From: Bergeyella cardium
Lineage (GTDB): Bacteria; Bacteroidota; Bacteroidia; Flavobacteriales; Weeksellaceae
DNA: 64,000 bases
Assembly: GCF_003614945.1 (NCBI RefSeq)
Contig: NZ_QYCZ01000001.1
Location: 390,001-454,000 of the forward strand
Direction: 5' to 3'
Shown here: in pieces, positions 17,001 to 23,599 of the stretch
Position numbering within the stretch: the stretch's first letter is position 1
How the letters are laid out: each line of letters opens with the position of its first letter
Program-made: the position numbers and the translations under genes
The notes under the pieces: model-generated
Told to the model about the DNA's origin: nothing
What the model saw: only the letters and a program-made list of their open reading frames with translations
The model's database searches: none

Positions 17001-18488
17001 ATCTCTATTCAGAATACTCCCGTAGTAGCAAGCTTTACTGAGACCGCTACTAAGATAGGAGAAGGCGAGACCATTACCTTTAAGAATACCTCTACGGGTA
17101 ATCCTGTACCTACGAAGTTCAACTGGGTAATTACCCCAAGCGAGAATGTAGAGTTTACCTCTGGTACTTCTGCTACTTCTGAGAACATTATTGTGAAGTT
17201 CAACAAATATGGTAAATACTCCGTAGCACTTACCGCAGAGTCCCCTCATAATGCAGACACTAAGGAAAAAGCAAAACTCATAAATGTAACCACTCTCTAT
17301 CAAGGGGTAGGACAGGTGAATCACTCCCTCGATACTGCAGCGAAGACCCTTACCCTCAACTGGGAGAGACCGTTTATGAGACCAGATTATAACGAAGACT
17401 TTGAAGGTGCTACCGTACCAGTAGATATGACGGTGATAGATGCCAACCAAGATGGTAAAACTTGGGGACTCTCTACCAATTATAAGTCTACAGGTAAGAA
17501 AGGTATAGCAGTGTATTTCGCTAGGAATAACAAAGTGGCAGACGACTGGCTCATCACCCCAATGCAAAAAGCAGGTGCTGAGGAACTGGCGTTTGACTAC
17601 TTCCACCAGTACAAGGAAAGGTATGATATCTATCTCATAGAAGCTACCCAAGGGGGTACCGTGCCGTCCGTAGATGAGATTAAAGCCAATGGCCATAAAA
17701 TCTATACCGAAGAAGCTACTACGGGTAAAATGTCGAAGTTCGCTACTAAGGCTATCGATATTAAGCCTCATACGGCGAAGGACTTCTTCATCGCGTTCCA
17801 TTACAGGTCTCTTCCGAAGGAGAGCTATGCAATAGCGCTCGATAATATCCAAGTAGGCTACAATAATGCAGGCAAAACCGATAGAAAAGCAGATAAATCC
17901 ACCGAAGAAATCAAGGACTATAAAGCGATTTATGAAGCAGGTAAGGAGCTGATTAATATCACCGCTATCGAGCAGATAACCCCTGTGGGCAAAGAAGAAA
18001 TCCCTGTAAAAGAGTTCGGATTTACCACCGAGCCTAAGCTCAAAGGCTATGAAATCCATAGAAATGGCGTTAAGCTCAGCGATATCAGCGATGTGAATAC
18101 CCTCTCTTTTGTGGATCATCTTACCGACAACGGCACCTATACCTACGATGTATATGCCCTTTATGAGGAGAATAGCGGTACCGTGAAGTCCGACAAAGAG
18201 AGCACTACCGTAGTGGTAACCAACCTCTCCACTTCCGAAGCGGCTAAGGCTTCCACATTGAAGATTTACCCTAACCCGTCCAATGGCCACTTTACCATAG
18301 ATGCCGGCACTGGCACCTCCCACATAAAGGCTGAGGTCTATGATATGGCGGGCAAGCTCGTCTTCAAAGGAGAGTATAAGTCTGCACAGGCGGAGCTCAA
18401 CCTCACTTCATTCCCGAAAGGAGCATACCTCCTCACCGTACTCAATGACCGAGGCGAGAAGCAAACCGCTAAGCTCATCATCAAGTAG
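14085..18488 (+). CDS. Secreted subtilisin-like (S8) protease with T9SS sorting domain
   Basis: A 1467-aa secreted protease. After an N-terminal signal (to about residue 30, ...ATTAFAQ) comes an S8 domain with Asp135 (EWDGG), His162 (PHATHVAG), the oxyanion Asn274 (AAGNPRGDG) and Ser387 (SGTSMASP). Next are CARDB-like (about 600-710) and cleaved-adhesin/MAM-like modules (about 725-880 and 1100-1260) with PKD-like domains between them. The C-terminus (LKIYPNPSNGHFTID...FPKGAYLLTV...KLIIK) is a type A T9SS sorting signal, so the protein should cross the outer membrane by type IX secretion. It is a large single-gene unit followed by a terminator. Confidence 0.9.
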   Translation: MDEKTIFNGGFLTKKLPIALCYLFATTAFAQNAEEIKEIQQKTEVAKLRLFSGITQKSTLSINALKQKAQKLNIPFEGKTANGIFQLQGFNQKGRPIYYITYNAGASSATGANLLNTGGGHYELDGDGMRVFEWDGGATLVSHREFGGRAKQKDNPRTTSPHATHVAGTMIASGIDKRAKGMAPKAELHAYDWYSDLNEMSDAAINEGALLSNHSYGVPAGFVYGSYSGQPGWHWLGEDDETEDSYFGKYIDTDTSWDLVSRLAPYYLPVKAAGNPRGDGPSPGSYHFVRTAQNTWKRSNEAREVNGGADGFDCISASTTGKNILVVAAAEKMPGGYKQPSDVKVASFSAFGPTDDGRIKPDITGIGVDVFSTNSSNSSSYTVMSGTSMASPNVTGSLLLLQEHYKKLYSSFMKSATLKALAIHTANEAGPHDGPDYMFGWGLLNDFKAAQVISLRNKFSLISEEKLNNKQTITKQLVAKGAEPLVVTIAWDDAVIERKDLPQGLNNRQSVLVNDLDIRITDGTNEYFPWVLDPDHPANAAQQADNARDNVEQIVIKNPEAGKTYTLKITHKGDLKDNEISGGSYTLINAASQDFSLIATGVEFDVKKDLTIKAIKLPPARDFSNATPVEVEVANEGTESVAAGAVLKYKVVNTDDNTESAEAQVSLDAISGKSSIKKTVTVDLSKSFANYTIEAEVVSTEDEINFNNKATAKAYNTIVDLTEKKSSFSYDFESPFDKKGWTAEDTDNDSKTWKIHNDRTFAHSGAQVAVNFPGHKTTNDWMFSNPFQVKPNTLYSLEFYAAKLDENKKESLEVFIGNDATSTAMLTKLDNSAAEDLTNSYAKYYYEFRTPNTADKLFIGFHHKSDTDSYAVAVDDVVLRHADGEPVVAFKADRVKANSYEVITLNNETFSAAQQPVTSYEWSFSPNKVAYQDNTNAHSKTPKVLLTENGLYTVTLKATNSEGTGSLTKDSYISIQNTPVVASFTETATKIGEGETITFKNTSTGNPVPTKFNWVITPSENVEFTSGTSATSENIIVKFNKYGKYSVALTAESPHNADTKEKAKLINVTTLYQGVGQVNHSLDTAAKTLTLNWERPFMRPDYNEDFEGATVPVDMTVIDANQDGKTWGLSTNYKSTGKKGIAVYFARNNKVADDWLITPMQKAGAEELAFDYFHQYKERYDIYLIEATQGGTVPSVDEIKANGHKIYTEEATTGKMSKFATKAIDIKPHTAKDFFIAFHYRSLPKESYAIALDNIQVGYNNAGKTDRKADKSTEEIKDYKAIYEAGKELINITAIEQITPVGKEEIPVKEFGFTTEPKLKGYEIHRNGVKLSDISDVNTLSFVDHLTDNGTYTYDVYALYEENSGTVKSDKESTTVVVTNLSTSEAAKASTLKIYPNPSNGHFTIDAGTGTSHIKAEVYDMAGKLVFKGEYKSAQAELNLTSFPKGAYLLTVLNDRGEKQTAKLIIK

Positions 18489-18517
18489 CTTATAGCGAAT
18501 AGCCATTAGCTAAAAGA

Positions 18518-18547
18518 GAGTGTCTTTATTACAAGGGCACTCTTTTT
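18518..18547 (+). terminator. Terminator after the S8 protease gene
   Basis: AGAGTGTC pairs with GGCACTCT (one G-U) around an A+T-rich loop and is followed by TTTTTATT, 30 bases after the stop. Confidence 0.6.
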
Positions 18548-18560
18548 ATTCTCCCTCCAC

Positions 18561-18665
18561 ACCGCATCGTAGCCTATGGAGCACTTAAAAACAATTCTTC
18601 CCCACGCACCGTAGCCGGTGGGGCACTTAAAAATAATTGCTCCCCACGCCAGTGGGCTGTCGGAA
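18561..18665. repeat. REP-like palindromes, copy 2 (two and a half units)
   Basis: Unit motifs GAGCACTTAAAAACAATT, CACCGTAGCCGGTGGGG and CCCCACGCCAGTGGG alternate. The GTGGGG...CCCCAC arms enclose an A+T-rich core that is the reverse complement (one base different) of the core at 6545-6560. The pair is therefore present in both orientations in the window. Confidence 0.6.
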
Positions 18666-18668
18666 GCA

Positions 18669-18830
18669 AAAATGAAGCTGTCGGAGACAAAAATGAACCT
18701 CAGGTCAATGAAAATTAACCTTAGGTCAAAGAAAATGAACTTTGGGTCAAAGAAAATGAACTTTGGGTCAAAGAAAATGAAGTTGAGGTCAAAGAAAATG
18801 AACCTCAGGTCAAGGAAAATAAAAAAAAGT
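18669..18830. repeat. 21-bp tandem repeat, seven units
   Basis: Seven consecutive 21-bp units (consensus AAAATGAACCTCAGGTCAAAG) start at 18669 and then every 21 bases to 18795, with a decayed eighth. Units 4 and 5 are identical; the others vary mainly at the CCTCAGG core. They can be read as KKMNLRS heptads in one frame, but without a plausible gene start or end. Confidence 0.8.
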
Positions 18831-18860
18831 GCCTGCCATGCTACGGCTGCTTGAAGCCTA

Positions 18861-18890
18861 CTGCTTATAGCTTAATGTTTATTATATTTG
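18861..18890 (+). promoter_or_regulatory. Promoter of the SIMPL-domain gene
   Basis: TATATTTG at 18883-18890 with CTG (one base off TTG) 19 bases upstream. The start codon is 40 bases downstream. Confidence 0.5.
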
Positions 18891-18929
18891 CTGGGCATTA
18901 GGCAGATTAAAATATAAAAACAGTATAGA

Positions 18930-19799
18930 ATGAAAAAAGTTTTTTTACTCCTTTCGGTAGGGATGGCTTTTGTAGCAAATGCTCAGTTTTCAGGGAATGC
19001 GGCGTATAAGCGCGACCGCTACAGCAGAAACGATGATTTCTCGGAGAAGAGAAATGTGGTGGCAACCGATTCCACTGTGGTTTTCTACACCGATGTACTG
19101 CTCAACCAAAGGGCGGACAATTACAAACTCACCCTTGGCGTAAGACAGGAAGGGAAGACCCCAGCTGAGGCATTAAAGAAGATTAATGAAAGAATTAATG
19201 GCTTTGCAAAGAGCATTCGTACGCTTGCTAGTGCAGAGGATATTTTTGTGGATTTCATCACTCAAAATCGCATTCTCGACTTTGATATCGATAAGCAGAA
19301 GGAGACCGCAAAGCAGAAAGTTACGGGCTATGAGATTAAGAAGAATGTTATCATCAGCCTTAAAAACTATTCAGATATCGAGCAAGTGATTTTGCAGGCT
19401 GCCGAGCATCAGATTTATGATGTGATAAAGGTAGATTATATTAACACCGATATCGCTAAAATCCGAAAGCAGCTCCTCAGCGAGGCTTATCAAATTTCGG
19501 AAGAGAAGAAGAAAGATTATTTCTCGCACTTTAAGAAAGAGATTCTGGGCAGTCCTGTAGCGGAGAGCGATTTTCATTATCTATTCCCAAGTAGCAGATA
19601 CGAGGAATACACCGTTTCCGAGAGCTCAAAGGTAGATGTCCCGTCAAGATACACAGAGGAATATCTTAGAAAAGAAGATACCTATTATTATGAGGGGGTA
19701 GATTATTCGGGCTTTGATAAGGTCATCAATCCCACCCATCCAGAAGTCGGCATTCAGTACATTTTAAGGCTAAGGGTAAAGTATAAAATCAAGAAATAA
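18930..19799 (+). CDS. Exported SIMPL (DUF541)-domain protein
   Basis: A 289-aa exported protein with a clear signal peptide (MKKVFLLLSVGMAFVANAQ). The body resembles SIMPL/DUF541 proteins: an N-terminal strand (NYKLTLGVRQEGKTPAEALKKIN in overlapping pieces), then 'VTGYEIKKNVIISLKN' and 'EQVILQAAEHQIYDV', the usual order in the family. Members are linked to oxidative-stress defence or IRAK-binding annotations, but the biochemical function is unclear. Metal or cofactor motifs are not visible. The metH-like gene starts 24 bases downstream, so they may be co-transcribed. Confidence 0.7.
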   Translation: MKKVFLLLSVGMAFVANAQFSGNAAYKRDRYSRNDDFSEKRNVVATDSTVVFYTDVLLNQRADNYKLTLGVRQEGKTPAEALKKINERINGFAKSIRTLASAEDIFVDFITQNRILDFDIDKQKETAKQKVTGYEIKKNVIISLKNYSDIEQVILQAAEHQIYDVIKVDYINTDIAKIRKQLLSEAYQISEEKKKDYFSHFKKEILGSPVAESDFHYLFPSSRYEEYTVSESSKVDVPSRYTEEYLRKEDTYYYEGVDYSGFDKVINPTHPEVGIQYILRLRVKYKIKK

Positions 19800-19823
19800 A
19801 CCTCAGCCAAAAGGCGATATAAA

Positions 19824-20825
19824 ATGAAGAATACACAAGCACTATACAACGCACTTTCTGAGCGCATCCTCATCCTCGACGGCGCGATGGGCACGATGAT
19901 ACAGCGCTATAACCTCACGGAAGAGGACTACCGAGGCGAGCAGTTTAAGGACTGGCAACACCCCGTAAAAGGGAATAATGATATGCTCTCCATCACCAAA
20001 CCAGAGGTGATACAAGAGATTCACAAGCTCTATTTGGAAGCTGGTGCAGATATTATTGAGACCAATACTTTCTCAGCAACCACCATTGCAATGGCAGATT
20101 ATTTTATGGAGGACTATATCTACGAGCTCAACTTTAAATCTGCCCAGCTCGCTAAAAAAGCCTGCGATGAATACACTGCAAAGAACCCACAAAAGCCGAG
20201 GTTTGTAGCGGGGTCTATCGGTCCTACCAACAAAACCCTCAGCCTTAGCCCAGATGTGAATGACCCAGCCTACAGAGCTATTCGTTTTGATGAGTTGAGA
20301 ATTGCCTATAAACAGCAGGCAGAAGCCCTCCTCGATGGTGGGGCAGACATCCTCCTCGTAGAAACCATATTTGATACACTGAATGCCAAAGCCGCCCTCT
20401 TCGCTATTGATGAAATACAATCCGAGAGAAACCTCCATATCCCTATAATGGTTTCAGGAACCATAACCGATGCTTCGGGGCGCACACTTAGCGGACAGAC
20501 CGCAGAGGCCTTTCTTATTTCCGTCTCTCATTTGGATTTGCTCAGTGTGGGCTTTAATTGTGCCTTAGGTGCAAAGCAACTCACCCCCTACTTGGAAGCA
20601 ATTGCCCCAAAGGCAAGTTTCAGGATTTCTGCTCACCCCAATGCGGGCTTGCCCAATGCTTTCGGGCAGTATGATGAAACTCCAGAGCAGATGGCAGAGC
20701 AGATAAAGGAGTATCTGGATAAGGGGCTTATCAATATTATTGGGGGTTGCTGTGGGACTACTCCCGAGCATATCAAAGCAATTGCTATCTTAGCCAAAGA
20801 CTATAAGCCTCGCCAACTGAGCTGA
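19824..20825 (+). CDS. metH: Homocysteine S-methyltransferase module of MetH
   Basis: A 333-aa stand-alone homocysteine-binding module of cobalamin-dependent methionine synthase. Motifs are '[11 protein letters not shown]' at the N-terminus, '[10 protein letters not shown]', '[11 protein letters not shown]', and the zinc-binding cysteines in 'VGFNCALG' and '[11 protein letters not shown]'. The pterin and cobalamin domains of full-length MetH (about 1200 aa) are absent and no partner half is in the window. A split MetH is known in Bacteroidota, but its halves are often adjacent. The leader is only 24 bases, so there is no room for a SAM riboswitch directly upstream. Confidence 0.88.
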   Translation: MKNTQALYNALSERILILDGAMGTMIQRYNLTEEDYRGEQFKDWQHPVKGNNDMLSITKPEVIQEIHKLYLEAGADIIETNTFSATTIAMADYFMEDYIYELNFKSAQLAKKACDEYTAKNPQKPRFVAGSIGPTNKTLSLSPDVNDPAYRAIRFDELRIAYKQQAEALLDGGADILLVETIFDTLNAKAALFAIDEIQSERNLHIPIMVSGTITDASGRTLSGQTAEAFLISVSHLDLLSVGFNCALGAKQLTPYLEAIAPKASFRISAHPNAGLPNAFGQYDETPEQMAEQIKEYLDKGLINIIGGCCGTTPEHIKAIAILAKDYKPRQLS

Positions 20826-20878
20826 TTGATTTTAATCCCTGTTTTGGAAATATTCTTACCTTTAACCAAAATTTTATT

Positions 20879-22417
20879 ATGTTAGTTAAGGTATACGGCA
20901 GTGCTATATACGGCGTATCGGCACAAACCATAACAATAGAGGTGAATGTAGATCAAGGAGTGGGCTATCATTTGGTGGGCTTGCCCGATAATGCGATAAA
21001 GGAGAGCAGTTACAGGATCTCTGCAGCTCTCAAAAACAATGGCTACAAGCTGCCAGGTAAGAAGATTACCATTAATATGGCTCCTGCCGACCTTAGGAAA
21101 GAGGGCTCCGCCTATGATGTGAGCATTGCTATTGGGATTCTTGCGGCATCGGGGCAGATAAAAGCAGAGGATATCAGCGACTATATCATTATGGGAGAGC
21201 TCTCCCTTGATGGTACATTACAACCGATAAAAGGCGTTCTCCCAATTGCCATTCAGGCGAAGGAAGAGGGCTTTAAGGGAATTATTCTCCCCAAACAGAA
21301 TACCCGAGAAGCCGCCATAGTACAGGGCTTGGAAGTCTATGGAGTCGAGAATATATTAGAGGTTATTCATTTCTTTAATGGCTCTAATGTCCTTAGCCCT
21401 ACCGTACTCAATATTCAGGAAGAATTTGAGGGCAAAGCGCAGGATTTCTCCATAGATTTCTCCGATGTAAAGGGGCAGGAATCCGCCAAGAGAGCGATAG
21501 AAGTAGCTGCTGCGGGAGGGCATAATATTATTTTGATAGGTCCGCCAGGCAGTGGAAAGACGATGCTCGCAAAGCGTATCCCAAGCATTCTCCCTCCTCT
21601 CAGCTTGGAAGAAGCCTTGGAAACCACAAAAATACACTCCGTAGCAGGCAAGATGGGTACGGAAACTTCCCTTATGACGACTCGCCCTTACAGGTCTCCT
21701 CATCATACCATCTCAGATGTAGCATTGGTGGGTGGGGGTAGTTATCCTCAGCCTGGTGAGATATCTCTGGCGCATAATGGCGTCCTCTTTTTAGATGAAA
21801 TGCCAGAGTTTAAGCGCTCCGTTCTCGAGGTAATGAGGCAACCCCTCGAAGATAGAATGGTAACCATCTCCCGAGCTCGCTTTACCATAAACTATCCTGC
21901 GAGTTTTATGCTCGTTGCCAGTATGAACCCCAGCCCGAGCGGTTTCTTCCCAGATGACCCCAACAATACCTCTTCCCCAGCCGAGATGCAGCGGTATATT
22001 AATAAACTCTCTGGTCCCTTGCTCGACCGTATAGATATACATATCGAAGTGCCAAAGGTGGAGTTTGAGCAGCTCTCCGATAAGCGGAAAACCGAGACCA
22101 GCGAGGAAATTCGTCGCAGAGTGCTCCGCGCAAGGCAGATTCAGCAGGAGCGGTTCTCAAAATCCGATATACACTACAATGCTCAGATGGGCAGGAGGGA
22201 GATAGAGCAGTACTGTGCATTAGACCAGGCCTCCGAGCTCCTTATAAAAACCGCAATGAACAGGCTAAACCTCTCCGCAAGAGCTTATGATAGAATCTTA
22301 AAGGTCGCCCGTACCATAGCTGACCTTAACTCCTCCGAGCAAATAACCTCTTCCCACATTGCCGAAGCGATCCAATATCGTAGTTTAGATAGGGACTTTT
22401 GGTCGTCTTCTGGTTAA
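20879..22417 (+). CDS. comM: ComM/YifB family Mg-chelatase-like AAA+ ATPase
   Basis: A 512-aa AAA+ protein of the ComM/YifB family. ComM is a hexameric helicase that aids branch migration in natural transformation. The N-terminal ChlI-like domain (GVSAQTITIEVNVDQGVGYH in overlapping pieces; GLPDNAIKES) is followed by Walker A 'LIGPPGSGKTMLAKR', Walker B 'GVLFLDEMPEF' and the sensor region 'MVASMNPSPSGF' type sequence. The C-terminus has the characteristic 'RAYDRILKVARTIADL'. With comF it is the second competence-type gene in the window. Confidence 0.92.
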   Translation: MLVKVYGSAIYGVSAQTITIEVNVDQGVGYHLVGLPDNAIKESSYRISAALKNNGYKLPGKKITINMAPADLRKEGSAYDVSIAIGILAASGQIKAEDISDYIIMGELSLDGTLQPIKGVLPIAIQAKEEGFKGIILPKQNTREAAIVQGLEVYGVENILEVIHFFNGSNVLSPTVLNIQEEFEGKAQDFSIDFSDVKGQESAKRAIEVAAAGGHNIILIGPPGSGKTMLAKRIPSILPPLSLEEALETTKIHSVAGKMGTETSLMTTRPYRSPHHTISDVALVGGGSYPQPGEISLAHNGVLFLDEMPEFKRSVLEVMRQPLEDRMVTISRARFTINYPASFMLVASMNPSPSGFFPDDPNNTSSPAEMQRYINKLSGPLLDRIDIHIEVPKVEFEQLSDKRKTETSEEIRRRVLRARQIQQERFSKSDIHYNAQMGRREIEQYCALDQASELLIKTAMNRLNLSARAYDRILKVARTIADLNSSEQITSSHIAEAIQYRSLDRDFWSSSG

Positions 22418-22502
22418 TAATGGGTATTGAGAATATATATTTTAGAATGGTAAAGGGAAGAAAATTATGTAAAAGAACAGAGTTTTTTTTTTCTTGTAAG
22501 AA

Positions 22503-22533
22503 AAAAGCAGAACCGATTGATGATTCTGCTTTT
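22503..22533. terminator. Terminator of comM, and probably the original tRNA-Met terminator
   Basis: AAAAGCAGAA and TTCTGCTTTT form a 10-bp stem with an 11-base loop and T-runs on both strands. On the minus strand it lies just beyond the left att repeat, exactly where the terminator of tRNA-Met would have been before the island inserted. Confidence 0.75.
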
Positions 22534-22543
22534 AATTCTCTTA

Positions 22544-22593
22544 CATTTTGTAGCGAAGACGGGACTTGAACCCGTGACCTTTGGGTTATGAAT
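22544..22593. repeat. Left attachment-site repeat (tRNA-Met 3' fragment)
   Basis: It matches 33676-33725 at 49 of 50 positions; the mismatch (22565, C against T) falls in the T-loop of the tRNA. It contains the T-arm, variable region and anticodon-loop end of tRNA-Met in minus orientation, then diverges, so it is not a functional tRNA. Confidence 0.9.
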
Positions 22594-22696
22594 TTAAATC
22601 TCGCTAAGACAAACCATGATAATCAACAACTTACATTTTAATATCTTGGTCAATCTCCAATAAAAATACTCGATTATATACTCAGTTTATAGTTAA

Positions 22697-22732
22697 AAAT
22701 ATAGTGCAAATCAAGTATTTGCACTGTATTTT
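22697..22732. terminator. Inverted repeat near the left end of the island
   Basis: AGTGCAAAT (22703-22711) and ATTTGCACT (22717-22725) with a five-base loop, flanked by AAAATA and TATTTTT. It is terminator-like on both strands. Confidence 0.5.
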
Positions 22733-22755
22733 TATGGTTTTATATAAGACAATTT

Positions 22756-22860
22756 CTATTTTTCCATTAGCAAGTTTGGTTGTCTTATATATTTACACTC
22801 AGAAATATAAGTATATATATACTTACAAATATAGATTTAAATTTGGTTGCAAATGTAATG
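22756..22860. repeat. Direct repeat A, first copy, flanking an antirepressor remnant
   Basis: About 105 bases starting CTATTTTTCCATTAGCAAG and including TCTTATATATTTACACTCAG are repeated at 23450-23555 with scattered differences. The two copies bracket the AntA/AntB-like pseudogene. Confidence 0.7.
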
Positions 22861-23036
22861 AAAAAAATGAAAACTTGCAATATTATAGAAAAAATTAGGC
22901 GCCAATTCAACATAAGTATGTTTTCCCCCATTTTGGTGAAAACTAGGATTAACAATAATGGTATAATGGACAAAATTCAGGCTGTTTTTTCACACCTCCT
23001 TTTGGATAATATAGAAAAATAGAAGAAAACAGAACA

Positions 23037-23449
23037 ATGAATGAGCTTATAAAATAATCGAAAAAGAAGGCTAAAAGGCCGTCTTTGCTAGAGAACTCCA
23101 TCAATTCTTAGAGGTGGGTAGAGATTTTTCTAATTGGATAAAAGGTCGTATAGATGAATATGAATTTATAGTAAATCAAGACTATGAGGTTTTCGCCCAA
23201 ATTGGCGAAAACTCCAACGGAGGCCTTAAAAGAATACACTTTGACCCTTGATATGACAAAAGAGCTTTCTATGGTAGAAAAAACAGAGAAAGGAAAACAA
23301 GCATGTAGATACTTTATAGAAATCGAAAAGATAGCCCTACAAGCTAAGCTACTTCTAGTGAATAATAATAACAAGGATCTACAGTTAGAATTATTTGATC
23401 TTATTCGTGCTAATCTTCTCAAAGGTGATTTGATAGCTGTATCCAAGTT
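23037..23449 (+). pseudogene. Remnant of an AntA/AntB-type phage antirepressor
   Basis: Joined frames read 'KAVFARELHQFLEVGRDF', 'SNWIKGRIDEYEFI', 'VNQDYEVFAQIGENSNGG' and then, in another frame, 'KEYTLTLDMTKELSMVEKT' and 'GKQACRYFIEIEKIA'. This is the usual order of AntA/AntB antirepressors. A TAA stop at 23072-23074 and a frameshift near 23220 break it, and its C-terminal part fades into repeat A. The ATG at 23037 is a possible original start. It indicates past phage-type DNA in the island. Confidence 0.75.
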
Positions 23450-23555
23450 CTATTTTTTCATTAGCAAGTTTAGTCGTCTTATATATTTACACTCAGAAAT
23501 ATAAGTATGCATACACTTACAAATATAGATTCAAAATCAGGTTGCAAATATAATA
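23450..23555. repeat. Direct repeat A, second copy
   Basis: Matches 22756-22860 (CTATTTTTTCATTAGCAAG..., then CTTACAAATATAGATT). It lies between the antirepressor remnant and the hsdR stop. Confidence 0.7.
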
Positions 23556-23599
23556 AAAAATGGGAAAGCTAATTCAACATAACGAATAGTTTTCATTGG

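Noticed and set aside
16851-18323. 490-codon open frame on the minus strand inside the S8 protease gene
   Set aside because: It is antisense to a gene with clear domain structure and a T9SS signal, and its translation has no recognisable domain and an unusual composition. Shadow frame.
18618-18854. Protein made of KKMNLRS heptads from the 21-bp array
   Set aside because: The frame begins in REP-like repeats and ends in non-coding DNA; no evidence for expression.
19800-19823. SAM or cobalamin riboswitch before the metH-like gene
   Set aside because: Only 24 bases separate it from the preceding gene, and no conserved riboswitch core is visible.
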